This document shows positions 8,200 through 17,003 of a DNA stretch of 64,000 bases, piece after piece. This stretch comes from Paraburkholderia fungorum (GTDB lineage: Bacteria > Pseudomonadota > Gammaproteobacteria > Burkholderiales > Burkholderiaceae). The stretch spans positions 1-64,000 of the forward strand of contig NZ_CADFGE010000020.1 of the NCBI RefSeq assembly GCF_902833645.1, read 5' to 3'. Within the stretch, counting starts at the first letter, position 1. Every line of letters begins with the position of its first letter. A program made the position numbers and the translations under genes. The notes beneath the pieces are model-generated. The model searched no databases and had not been told where the DNA came from. It worked only from the letters and a program-made list of their open reading frames with translations.

Positions 8200-9561
8200 T
8201 CATAACGTCAATTCGAATGACCTCGCCAGGATGCCGGGCAATTGCATGCCGCCCGTAGCGCGCTCGCCCCACGTCGAATCGCTCAATAGCAATTGCGCCT
8301 GCGAGCCGAGTTCTTCGAGTTCGCTGCCGAGCAGGCGATACAAGCTGTCGTCGAAACGCATGGCATCCAGCGGCGCAACGATCTGCCCGTTCTCGACCCA
8401 GAAGGTCGCGAAACGCGTCATGCCAGTCAGGCGGCAATTCATCCGGTCGGAGAAATTCACGTACCACAGATTGCCAATGTAGAGACCTGTATCGAGTTTC
8501 TCCAGCACGTCTTCTTCCCGCAGATCGCCTGCTTGCATCGAGAGCGCAGCCGGCGACTCGCCCGCCAGCGCACCGTTAGGCGTCAGGCCGTACTCGCGCG
8601 CGCTGCGGGCATTGGTGAGGCGTTCGGCGCTGCGGCCGGCCTGGATCAGCGGGACGCTTTCGCGCAGATAGCCGTCGTCGTTGAAGCCGGGTGTAATGCC
8701 GAGATTCAGATCTTCGCTGATCGTAACGCGCGGGTCGACTACGATTTCTCCCACATGCAGCTTGTACAACTCGCTGCGCGAACTCGCCTGGGCGCGCGCG
8801 GAGAATCCGCTCCAAGCGGTCACGCCGAGCAGTTCGGCCAGCGCTTCAGGCGCCAGATACGAGCGATAACGCCCCGGCGCCAAGGTGCGCGGCGTGCGCG
8901 CGAGCACGGATAGACGCGCCGCGGCCTGCTCAACCTTGCGGGCGAAAACCGCGTCGCTCCAGTCGTCGCCGGCGTAAGTCGTTTTGATCGCGCGACCGCT
9001 CGGGTCGTACAGCGACCAGCTGAAATTAAAGTTATCGACTTCGTACCAGCCGCGGCTGCCGCCCGTGGACGCAAAGCCCCGCACGATCGTGCCGCCCGCG
9101 TAAAAACCCACGAAATCCAGCCCTTGCGCGCATTCGGAGACGATACGCAACAAGCCAGCCGGCTCCGGCAGCTTGCCCGAACGTTGGGTGGTGCGCGCCC
9201 ATTGCGTGGTATCGATCAGCAGATGCGGGTCATCCGCCGCACCACGCAGACCTTCGCGCAAGGTGGCGAGCGCCGCGCCCACATCGTCCAGATCCTGTTG
9301 CAGATCGCCGCAGATTGTCAGCGTCGAGTAGGCCTGGCGGGCGCCGTCGATCAGGCGCAAGGTCAGCTTGCCTTGCGACACGCTGCCGATCTGCCGAACC
9401 CGGCCCAGGTTGAAACGGATGAAGTCGGACTGCTCGCCGGCAAATGAACTCAGCGTGGTTTCCGAGCCCTGCTGGAGGCGCTCGATCGCGTCGGCCAGCG
9501 CGGTGAAATGCTGCTGCCAGTCGACCGATGCAGCGGTGCGCGAGGCAATGAACTGGCTCAT
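8200..9561 (-). CDS. tldE: TldE/PmbA-family metalloprotease subunit
   Basis: The 453-residue protein matches the TldE (PmbA) family in length and in the C-terminal region (NLWYVNFSDRMNCRLTGMTR, GSELEELGSQAQLLL). TldE forms a heterodimer with TldD and helps unfold and thread peptides, but does not itself carry the HExxxH zinc site; none is seen here. The ATG at 9561 shares one base with the TGA of tldD (TGATG), so the two subunits are translationally coupled. The open frame continues 31 codons upstream into tldD, but that part has no family similarity. In E. coli TldD/E degrades the antitoxin CcdA and matures microcin B17. Its place after a peptide importer suggests it acts on imported peptides. 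Confidence 0.9.
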   Translation of the reverse strand: MSQFIASRTAASVDWQQHFTALADAIERLQQGSETTLSSFAGEQSDFIRFNLGRVRQIGSVSQGKLTLRLIDGARQAYSTLTICGDLQQDLDDVGAALATLREGLRGAADDPHLLIDTTQWARTTQRSGKLPEPAGLLRIVSECAQGLDFVGFYAGGTIVRGFASTGGSRGWYEVDNFNFSWSLYDPSGRAIKTTYAGDDWSDAVFARKVEQAAARLSVLARTPRTLAPGRYRSYLAPEALAELLGVTAWSGFSARAQASSRSELYKLHVGEIVVDPRVTISEDLNLGITPGFNDDGYLRESVPLIQAGRSAERLTNARSAREYGLTPNGALAGESPAALSMQAGDLREEDVLEKLDTGLYIGNLWYVNFSDRMNCRLTGMTRFATFWVENGQIVAPLDAMRFDDSLYRLLGSELEELGSQAQLLLSDSTWGERATGGMQLPGILARSFELTL

Positions 9562-10997
9562 CAGGCGCCTCCGAACACGTCGATGTTGCTGAACACGCAC
9601 GCCGGCGACGCGTGGCCGACGCGAATGATCTGCGCCGGTTCGCCCTTGCCGCACATGGACGTGCCGTACACCTCGCGCGTCTGCGCATTGCCCACCGCGC
9701 TCAGGCTACGCCAGAAATTCGCCGAAATACCGCGGTAATTCGGCTGTTTGACGACCTGGGTGAGCTTGCCGTTTTCGATCAGCTGACCGAACTCGCAGCC
9801 GAACTGGAATTTGTTGCGATGGTCGTCGATCGACCAGGACGTGTTGGTGCGCATCAGAATACCGTGTTCGATGTTGCCGATCATCTGCTCGAGCGAATGC
9901 TCGCCGGGTTCGATGTTCAGATTCGCCATCCGGTCGATCGGCGGCCGGTTCCAGTTCGAGGCACGCGAATTCGCCACGCCCGCCATACGCGCGCGTTGCT
10001 GCGAAAGCTCGCCGCCGAGCGGACGTTCGAGCACGCCGTCGCGGATCAGATACTGTTTTGTCGCTTCAGTGCCGTCGTCGTCGAAGGCGTATGCGGCGGC
10101 TTCTTCGCGCAAATCCGGATCGAAGGTCACGTTCAGCAGTTCCGAACCGTAGCGGTACGAGCCAAACATCTCCTTCTTGACGAAGCTCCAGCCGGCAAAA
10201 TTGCGCTCGTCGCCGAGAATACGATCGAGCTCGAGCGGATGGCCGATCGATTCGTGAATCTGCAACATCATCTGATCGGGCATAAGCAGCAAATCGCGCT
10301 TGCCCGATGGGCAATTCGGCGCGGCCAGCAATTGCAGCGCTTCATTGGCGACACGCGCACCCGAACCGTCGAAGCCGAAACGCGCCAGCACTTCCATGCC
10401 GCCCTGTCCAAGCGTGCCGTAGTTGCCGCCGAGGGTACGCACCTGTGTATCGCCGTTCGCGTGGGCGGCCACGCTCAATTGCGGCATCACGAACTGGAAC
10501 CGCTGATCGATCCGCACGCCGTCGCTGGTGATGTAGAGCTGATCGGTATGCGTGATCTGCACAGCGGCGACACGCTCCACAATGCGCGCATCGAGATTCG
10601 CACCCGCGCATTCCACGCTGAGGCGCTCCAGCCACTCGGCGCGGCTCGGCAACGCATGCTGCGCATTCGGCGACACATAGTGGCCGCTCACGGCCGGGCG
10701 CGCCACCTCGCGATGGTCGATCAACGACAGAGCCGCGCTCGCCTCCGCGCGGGCCGTGGCGAGATCCAGCGCTTGCTGCAAACCGGCGGCGCTCAGATTC
10801 GCGGTGGCCGCATAGCCTGCCCCCGCGCCCACCCACGCGATCAGCATTGCGCCACGATCGCGCACTGTCCGCATGGGTTGCGCGATGTCGTTGCGAATTT
10901 CGTGGTCGTCGATCTGTTCGTCGACAATGCGCAGCGACCAGAATGCCGCGCGGCTTCCAAGCGATCGGGCGGCTTGCGCCCAACGTTCGTCAATCAT
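9561..10997 (-). CDS. tldD: TldD-family zinc metalloprotease
   Basis: The 478-residue catalytic subunit has the zinc motif HESIGH (H248, E249, H253) and the C-terminal Cys motif TSMCGKGEP near residue 448, which supplies the third metal ligand in E. coli TldD. The ATG at 10997 overlaps the end of the yejF-like ABC gene by 8 bases (AATGATTGA), so the protease is coupled to the transporter. A GTG 30 bases further upstream is in frame but less likely. Divergent from housekeeping TldD in sequence by eye (for example MLIAWVGAGAGYAATANLS), so it may be a specialised paralogue. Acts in the cytoplasm with TldE to cleave unfolded or linear peptides. Confidence 0.92.
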   Translation of the reverse strand: MIDERWAQAARSLGSRAAFWSLRIVDEQIDDHEIRNDIAQPMRTVRDRGAMLIAWVGAGAGYAATANLSAAGLQQALDLATARAEASAALSLIDHREVARPAVSGHYVSPNAQHALPSRAEWLERLSVECAGANLDARIVERVAAVQITHTDQLYITSDGVRIDQRFQFVMPQLSVAAHANGDTQVRTLGGNYGTLGQGGMEVLARFGFDGSGARVANEALQLLAAPNCPSGKRDLLLMPDQMMLQIHESIGHPLELDRILGDERNFAGWSFVKKEMFGSYRYGSELLNVTFDPDLREEAAAYAFDDDGTEATKQYLIRDGVLERPLGGELSQQRARMAGVANSRASNWNRPPIDRMANLNIEPGEHSLEQMIGNIEHGILMRTNTSWSIDDHRNKFQFGCEFGQLIENGKLTQVVKQPNYRGISANFWRSLSAVGNAQTREVYGTSMCGKGEPAQIIRVGHASPACVFSNIDVFGGA

Positions 10998-12651
10998 TAG
11001 CAGTTCCCGTAGGAGTCTCGATTGCACCCGCCGGCGACACGATCAGCGACGACGCGAGCAACGACTGGGTGTAAGGATGCGACGGCGCGTGCAGCACATC
11101 AAGGGTGTCGCCCGCTTCAACGATGCGTCCCGACTTCATCACGATCACGCGATGCGCCATGGCTCGCATCACCGCCAGATCGTGCGTAATGAACAAATAA
11201 CTAAGCTTGTACTTTTTCTGCAGATTTGTCAGCAGATTCAGCACCTGTTTCTGGATGGATACATCGAGCGCACTGGTCGGTTCATCGAGCACCAGCAATT
11301 CCGGCTCGACCGCCAACGCGCGCGCAATCGCAATACGCTGGCGCTGACCGCCGGAAAACTCGTGCGGATAGCGCAGCATGGCGTCCGCGGGCATGCCCAC
11401 TTCCTCCAGCAAACCGCCCACGCGGGCGCGCCGCGCCCTCGCGTCCATGTCGGGCTGATGCATGGTCAGGCCTTCGCTGACAATCTGCTCTACCGTCATG
11501 CGCGGCGACAACGAACCAAACGGGTCCTGAAACACGACCTGCATGCGCGAATACAGCGCGCGGCGCGAACGCGCGGTTTTCAGCGAGGCCAGCGGCAAAC
11601 CGTCGATATGAATATGACCGGACGCCGGTCGCTGCAAGCCGAGTACGGTTGCCGCCAGCGTCGATTTACCCGATCCGGATTCGCCGACGATGCCCAGCGT
11701 CTCGCCGCGCCGCACGCTCAGGTCGACCTCGTGCACCGCCCGGAACGTGGAGCGCCCGAACAGCGAACGCCAACCCTTCGCGGACGTGCTGTAGTCGACC
11801 GCGAGTCCCTGCACCTCGAGCAAACGCCGCGCACCCGGCTCGACCGGCGCCACCGCGCGCTGCGGCACGCTGTCCAGCAGGCGCTGGGTGTACGGATGCT
11901 GTGGGTTGGAGAATAAGGCCTCGGTCGTATTGGTCTCGACCAGCACACCCTTTTCCATCACCGCGACGCGCTGCGCGAAGCGTTTCACCAGATTCAGGTC
12001 GTGTGTGATCAGCAACACGGCCATACCGCGCTCCGCTGCTTCCTGTTCCTGCAAGCCGATCAACAGGTCGACGATCTGCTGACGCACGGTGACGTCGAGC
12101 GCGGTGGTCGGTTCGTCGGCAAGCAGCAGGCGTGGCCGGCATGCCAGCGCCATCGCGATCATCGCGCGCTGCCGCTGGCCACCTGACAGTTGATGCGGAA
12201 AGCTGTCGATGCGCCGTTCCGGCTCAGGGATACCCGTGCGCCTGAGCAACTCGATACCGCGCTTGCGCGCCGCATTCGGCCGCAAGCCCTCATGCAGGCG
12301 CAAACTTTCAGCGATCTGTTTGCCGATCGTGAAGAGCGGATTGAGCGCTGTCATCGGTTCCTGAAACACCATGGCCACGTCGGCACCGCGCAGGCCACGC
12401 ATCTGCTGCTCGGTTTTCTGCAGCAGATCTTCGCCGTCCAGCAGCATGCGGCCGCTTAGCTCCGCATGCTCGACGAGTCGCAAGATAGACAACGCGGTGA
12501 CGCTCTTGCCGGAACCCGATTCGCCGACAAGCGCGACGCGCTCGCCCCTCGCGATCGACAGGCTGAGTTCGTTCACCGCAATCTTGTCGCCGAAGCGCAC
12601 CGAGAAGCGGTCAATCTCGAGCAACGACCGCTTGGCTTTGGCTTCGCTCAT
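10990..12651 (-). CDS. yejF: YejF-like peptide ABC transporter, fused double ATPase
   Basis: The 553-residue protein holds two ABC ATPase domains in one chain, as YejF does. Domain 1 has Walker A GESGSGKS (about 42-49), signature LSGGQRQR and Walker B LLLADEPTTALD. Domain 2 (from about 290) has GESGSGKST, FSGGQRQRI and LLVLDEPTSALD. Each half matches the DppD/DppF type. It starts inside the end of the permease gene (ATGA overlap at 12648-12651). It powers the importer formed with the two permeases and the binding protein downstream of the receptor gene. All catalytic motifs are intact. Confidence 0.93.
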   Translation of the reverse strand: MSEAKAKRSLLEIDRFSVRFGDKIAVNELSLSIARGERVALVGESGSGKSVTALSILRLVEHAELSGRMLLDGEDLLQKTEQQMRGLRGADVAMVFQEPMTALNPLFTIGKQIAESLRLHEGLRPNAARKRGIELLRRTGIPEPERRIDSFPHQLSGGQRQRAMIAMALACRPRLLLADEPTTALDVTVRQQIVDLLIGLQEQEAAERGMAVLLITHDLNLVKRFAQRVAVMEKGVLVETNTTEALFSNPQHPYTQRLLDSVPQRAVAPVEPGARRLLEVQGLAVDYSTSAKGWRSLFGRSTFRAVHEVDLSVRRGETLGIVGESGSGKSTLAATVLGLQRPASGHIHIDGLPLASLKTARSRRALYSRMQVVFQDPFGSLSPRMTVEQIVSEGLTMHQPDMDARARRARVGGLLEEVGMPADAMLRYPHEFSGGQRQRIAIARALAVEPELLVLDEPTSALDVSIQKQVLNLLTNLQKKYKLSYLFITHDLAVMRAMAHRVIVMKSGRIVEAGDTLDVLHAPSHPYTQSLLASSLIVSPAGAIETPTGTAND

Positions 12652-13763
12652 CGCGGACCTCCACCGAAGGCAGAACCGCGCTTGCGCGTGTCGAGCGCAT
12701 TGCGCAGTGCGTCACCCATAAAGGTCAATAGCAGCAATGTAATCACCAGCGCGGCGAAAGCCGAAATCGAAATCCACCAGGCGTCGAGATTGTTCTTGCC
12801 TTCCTGAAGCAATTCGCCCAGGCTCGGCGTGGGCGGCGGCACACCCAGCCCGAGGAAGTCGAGACTGGTCAGCGACAGGATCGCCGCGCTCATGCGAAAC
12901 GGCAGAAACGTAATCACTGGGGTCAGGCTGTTTGGCAGTACATGGCGCCACATGATTTGCCAGTTCGAGAGGCCCATGGTGCGTGCCGCCTTCACATAGT
13001 CCAGCGAACGGTTGCGCAGAAACTCGGCGCGTACGTAATCGGACAGCACGAGCCAGCCGAACATCGACAGAAGAATAAAGAGCAGCCATAGCGTCGGCTC
13101 CAAGATCGACGCGAAGATGATCAGCAGATACAGGTCAGGCATCGAGCTCCATATTTCGATCAGACGCTGACCGATCAGGTCGGTGCGTCCGCCATAAAAA
13201 CCCTGCACCGCGCCGGTCAATACGCCGATCAGGACGCCGGAAACCGTGAGCGCGAGCGCCATCAGCACCGAGAGCCGGAAACCATACAGCAGCCGTGCAA
13301 GCACATCACGGCCGTACTGATCCGTGCCGAGCCAGTTGCTCCGCGTGGGCGGCGCCGGATACGGATGGGCCGCGAAGTAGTCGATCGTGTCGTAGTGGAA
13401 ATGATTTGGCGGATAGAGCGCAAAGTTGCCGTTCGATTCGAGCCGCGAACGGATATACGGATCGAGGTAATTCGCACGGGCGGGAAAATCGCCGCCGAAG
13501 ATCTTCTCCGAATAGTCCTTTACGATAGGGAAATAGTAGTGCCCGTCATAACGGACAATCAACGGACGATCGTTGGACAGCACCTCCCCCAGAAGACTGA
13601 TAATGAACAGCGATACGAAGATCACGAGACTCCAGTAACCAAGCCGCTGCTGCTTGAAGCGCCACCATGTGCGCCGCCAGGGAGACGGCGACGCCACGTG
13701 CGCCGCGCCGGACAGATCAGCGGTCCAGGCGGTTGAATTGGATGCGGGGGTCGACGAGGACAT
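12648..13763 (-). CDS. yejE: YejE-like peptide ABC transporter permease
   Basis: Inner-membrane permease of about 371 residues. It has an N-terminal helix (YWSLVIFVSLFIISLLGEVL), a long periplasmic insertion with aromatic/Pro-rich sequence (about 75-140), then a bundle of five or so helices with the EAA-type loop ARTMGLSNWQIMWRHVLPN. The long first loop is characteristic of YejE rather than OppC. The ATG at 13763 lies inside the end of yejB (47-base overlap); a TTG 15 bases earlier is possible. Works with YejB and YejF. Confidence 0.92.
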   Translation of the reverse strand: MSSSTPASNSTAWTADLSGAAHVASPSPWRRTWWRFKQQRLGYWSLVIFVSLFIISLLGEVLSNDRPLIVRYDGHYYFPIVKDYSEKIFGGDFPARANYLDPYIRSRLESNGNFALYPPNHFHYDTIDYFAAHPYPAPPTRSNWLGTDQYGRDVLARLLYGFRLSVLMALALTVSGVLIGVLTGAVQGFYGGRTDLIGQRLIEIWSSMPDLYLLIIFASILEPTLWLLFILLSMFGWLVLSDYVRAEFLRNRSLDYVKAARTMGLSNWQIMWRHVLPNSLTPVITFLPFRMSAAILSLTSLDFLGLGVPPPTPSLGELLQEGKNNLDAWWISISAFAALVITLLLLTFMGDALRNALDTRKRGSAFGGGPR

Positions 13764-14769
13764 AGCAGACGTCAGCAATGAGTTTGGTTATGAGAGCGAT
13801 CAGCGTGAACAGGAACAGCGAGCCGAGCACGACCGGATAGTCACGGCGAATCACCGAGTCATACGAAAGTTGACCCATGCCGTCCAGCGAGAACAGGGTT
13901 TCGATCAACAGATTGCCGTTCAGGAAGGCCCCTACAAAGGCGGCCGGCAAGCCGGTCAGCAACGGAATCGCCGCGTTGCGCAGCACGTGTTTCCACAGCA
14001 CATCGCGTTCCGGCGCACCCTTCGCGCGCGCGGTCAGAACGTATTGACGTCCGATTTCCTCGAGGAAGGTATTCTTGGTCAGGATCGTAACGATCGCGAA
14101 GTTGCCGACCACCGAAGCCGTGACCGGCAGCACGATGTGCCACAGATAATCGAGCAGCTTGCCGAAAGTACTGAGATCGTTGAAATTGTCCGAAGTCAGG
14201 CCGCGCATCGGAAACACCTGCCAGAAGGTGCCGCCGCCGAACAGCATCAGCAACAGCACGCCGAGCACGAAACCTGGAATCGCATAGCCGGCCAGCACCA
14301 GGACGCTGGTTACCGTATCGAAGCGCGAGCCGTTGCGCACTGCTTTCGCAATGCCTAAGGGCACCGATATCAGGTACGTGAGCATCACGGTCCATAAGCC
14401 GAGCGTGATCGACACCGGCAATTTCGATTTGATGACGTCCCAGACGCTATCGTGCTGATAATAGGACCGGCCGAGATCGAAACTCGCGTACCGCTTGAGC
14501 ATCAGGACGTAACGCTCGAGCGGCGGTTTGTCGAAGCCGAACTGCTTCTTGATCTGCTCGATCTGCTGCGGATCGACACCCTGGCTGCCGTGATAGCCGC
14601 CGCCCCCCGCCCCCGCCTCTCCGCCACGGCCAGCGCCGTGGCGGAGTTGCGTCATCACCTGTTCGACCGGCCCACCCGGCACGAACTGCGTGACGACAAA
14701 AGTCAGCGTGACCACGCCGAGCAAAGTCGGCACCATCAACAGCAATCGTCTGAGAATATAGGCAAGCAT
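13717..14769 (-). CDS. yejB: YejB-like peptide ABC transporter permease
   Basis: The 350-residue permease has an N-terminal helix MLAYILRRLLLMVPTLLG typical of the OppB/DppB/YejB group and about six helices. The EAA loop reads TARAKGAPERDVLWKHVLRN. The region after the first helix has a Gly-rich insertion (residues about 45-63: AGRGGEAGAGGGG), then a VDPQQIEQIKKQFGFDKP block as in YejB. It lies 8 bp downstream of the binding-protein gene. Partner of YejE. Confidence 0.93.
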   Translation of the reverse strand: MLAYILRRLLLMVPTLLGVVTLTFVVTQFVPGGPVEQVMTQLRHGAGRGGEAGAGGGGYHGSQGVDPQQIEQIKKQFGFDKPPLERYVLMLKRYASFDLGRSYYQHDSVWDVIKSKLPVSITLGLWTVMLTYLISVPLGIAKAVRNGSRFDTVTSVLVLAGYAIPGFVLGVLLLMLFGGGTFWQVFPMRGLTSDNFNDLSTFGKLLDYLWHIVLPVTASVVGNFAIVTILTKNTFLEEIGRQYVLTARAKGAPERDVLWKHVLRNAAIPLLTGLPAAFVGAFLNGNLLIETLFSLDGMGQLSYDSVIRRDYPVVLGSLFLFTLIALITKLIADVCYVLVDPRIQFNRLDR

Positions 14770-14777
14770 GGTGTTCC

Positions 14778-16721
14778 TCAGTGGGCCTCGGCCGTGGTCG
14801 AACCCGGGGATTGCGCGGCCTGGAGTTTTTGTGCCGCCTGCGCGCCCGGCGCTTTCACGTACCAGTAGTCGATGACCCAGTCTTCGTACTGGTAGGAATT
14901 CGGCACGGTCTTCGGAAATCCGAGGGTGGTCTTGTAGCCAATGCGCGCGCCCGGTGCGTAGTACTCGGGCACGAGATAGAACGAATAGATCAGGACGCGA
15001 TCCAGCGCGCGGGTCGCGGCTTCCAGATCGTCGAGATTGGTGGCGGTAAGCGCGGAGTGAATCAGCGAGTCGACCGCCTTCGAACGGATGCCCGAATAGT
15101 TCTCGGAGCCCACTTCGGATGCGGCCGCACTGCCGAAACGACGCGTTAGTTCAGCACCGGGAATCGTGACTGGCGGATAGATGAAGGTGGTCATGTCGTA
15201 CTCGAAGTTATCCAGACGCTTCTGGTACAACGCGCTGTCGATCTCGCGCATATGGGCTTGAATACCGAGCATGCCGAGCGCCTGCATATACGGCAGGATC
15301 AGACGATCCATGCCGGGCTGGTCGTCCATGATCTCGATCGTCATCGGCGTGCCGTTGGCGTCGCGCAATGCGCCGTCGCGATAGTGCCAGCCAGCTTGTG
15401 CGAGCAGATCACGCGCAACGCGCAAATTGCCGCGCAAGGAATTCGGTGGAATCGTGTCGGGTTGCTTCAGCATCGGACCGAACACTTCAGGCGGCACGCT
15501 GCCGCGCAACGGTTCGAGCAGCGCCAGTTCCTTCTCGCCCGGCCTGCCGGTTGCGCCGAACGGACTTGCCTCGAAGTAACTGCTGGTGCGCCGGTATTGA
15601 CCATAGAACATCATCCGGTTCATCCAGTCATAGTCGAATGCCAGCGTCAGGGCATGGCGCACGCGTGGGTCTTGAAACATCGGCTTGCGTATATTCATCA
15701 GCATGCCCTGCATCTGCGCGGGACCGTCGGCGAATTCGCCTTTCTTCAGCAGCCCGTTGTCGAAGTTCTTGCCGACATATTTACGCGCCCACTGCGTCGC
15801 GCTGTATTCGACGACGACGTCCGCATCGCCCGCCTTGAAGGCTTCGAGTTGCGTGTAATGGTCGCGATACAGATTGAAGGTAATCTGCGCGAAGCGGAAC
15901 ATGCCGCGTCGCGACGGCAGATTCGCCGCCCAGTAGTCCGGATTGCGGCGATATGTGATCTGCTTGTCGTTCTTGCGGCTCTCGATCAGATAAGCGCCGC
16001 TACTGATCGGCGGCGTGGAAGAGATTTGATCGAATGGCGGACGTTTGCCGTCCGGCTGCATTCCCCACTTCGGCGAGAAGATCGGCAGGTCGCCGGCAAT
16101 CAGCGGCGCATCGCGTTCCGCATGCTTGAACTCGAAGCGGATCGTGCTCCTGTCGATTACCGTCGCACTTTTGATGATCGAGAACTGCGCATTGAACAGC
16201 GGCGACGCCTGCGGACTCGCTAGCGTGTCGTACGAGTACTTGACGTCGGCGGCAGTGATCGGGTCGCCATTGGAGAAACGCGCGGCGGGATTGATATGGA
16301 ATGTCGCCGAGGTCAAGTCCGCGGCCACCTCCACATCGTCGGCGATCAGTGGGTACTCGGAGGCCAGCTCGTCCCAGCTGCGCTGCATCAGCGTATCGAA
16401 CATCAGATTCTGGATGTCGGGCGCAGGCGCACCGCGCACCAGAAACGGATTCAACGAATCGTAGGTCTGCAGTTCGTTATAGTTTTCGAAACTCAGCGAG
16501 CCGTTGGCGGGTGCGTCGGGATTCGCGTAGTCGAAGTGGTCGAAGTCAGCCGGGTATTTAGGCTCGTCGTATTGCGCGATCGATGGCTTTGCCTGCGCCG
16601 AAACGGCGTTCAAACTCAGGCATAAGCTCAGCGCTGTCAGCCATGCGGTGGCGGCCGTCAGCACCGGCTGACGCGAAACGGACCACTCGGTATGTGGTGA
16701 GCGAAACTTCACAAGTCTCAT
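14778..16721 (-). CDS. yejA: YejA-like periplasmic peptide-binding protein
   Basis: Extracellular solute-binding protein of family 5, about 647 residues. It has a signal peptide near residues 20-45 (ending NAVSAQA), the YejA hallmark YDSLNPFLVRG close to the N-terminus, and the family-5 core (FSNGDPITAADVKYSYD, DPRVRHALTLAFDYDWMN). The open frame runs 65 codons further upstream without similarity, so the ATG at 16721 (MRLVKF) was chosen. YejABEF imports microcin C in E. coli and is linked to antimicrobial-peptide tolerance in rhizobia. Here it is followed by its permeases and ATPase and preceded by a TonB-dependent receptor on the same strand. Confidence 0.92.
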   Translation of the reverse strand: MRLVKFRSPHTEWSVSRQPVLTAATAWLTALSLCLSLNAVSAQAKPSIAQYDEPKYPADFDHFDYANPDAPANGSLSFENYNELQTYDSLNPFLVRGAPAPDIQNLMFDTLMQRSWDELASEYPLIADDVEVAADLTSATFHINPAARFSNGDPITAADVKYSYDTLASPQASPLFNAQFSIIKSATVIDRSTIRFEFKHAERDAPLIAGDLPIFSPKWGMQPDGKRPPFDQISSTPPISSGAYLIESRKNDKQITYRRNPDYWAANLPSRRGMFRFAQITFNLYRDHYTQLEAFKAGDADVVVEYSATQWARKYVGKNFDNGLLKKGEFADGPAQMQGMLMNIRKPMFQDPRVRHALTLAFDYDWMNRMMFYGQYRRTSSYFEASPFGATGRPGEKELALLEPLRGSVPPEVFGPMLKQPDTIPPNSLRGNLRVARDLLAQAGWHYRDGALRDANGTPMTIEIMDDQPGMDRLILPYMQALGMLGIQAHMREIDSALYQKRLDNFEYDMTTFIYPPVTIPGAELTRRFGSAAASEVGSENYSGIRSKAVDSLIHSALTATNLDDLEAATRALDRVLIYSFYLVPEYYAPGARIGYKTTLGFPKTVPNSYQYEDWVIDYWYVKAPGAQAAQKLQAAQSPGSTTAEAH

Positions 16722-16923
16722 CTTCGGAATGCGCGAGGGCGCGCGCCGGCCTCGAGCCTGCGCGCAGTAGATCGAATCGGCGCGAGCGACGAACTGATGC
16801 TGTCGCGCGCGTAGCTTTCCCCGCGGGCGCTGCGCCGCGGGTCGCTGGTCATCGTCGCTCGCTGCGGTCTTGCACGAGCATTGAACACGGAAAACTCCAA
16901 AGTACGTTTCTGACAACGTTGAA

Positions 16924-16957
16924 CCGCTCCGGCACCGATGACAGCAAGCCGGAGCGG
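16924..16957 (-). terminator. Hairpin between receptor and yejA genes
   Basis: CCGCTCCGGC (16924-16933) and GCCGGAGCGG (16948-16957) form a perfect 10-bp stem with a 14-nt loop, 47 bases after the receptor stop and about 200 bases before yejA. No T-run follows on the minus strand, so it could be a leaky terminator, an attenuator or an mRNA-stabilising stem that sets receptor expression above transporter expression. Confidence 0.5.
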
Positions 16958-17003
16958 CTGACCGACTAGACAGACCGCGGATAAGTCACAAACGTCAAAG
17001 ACT

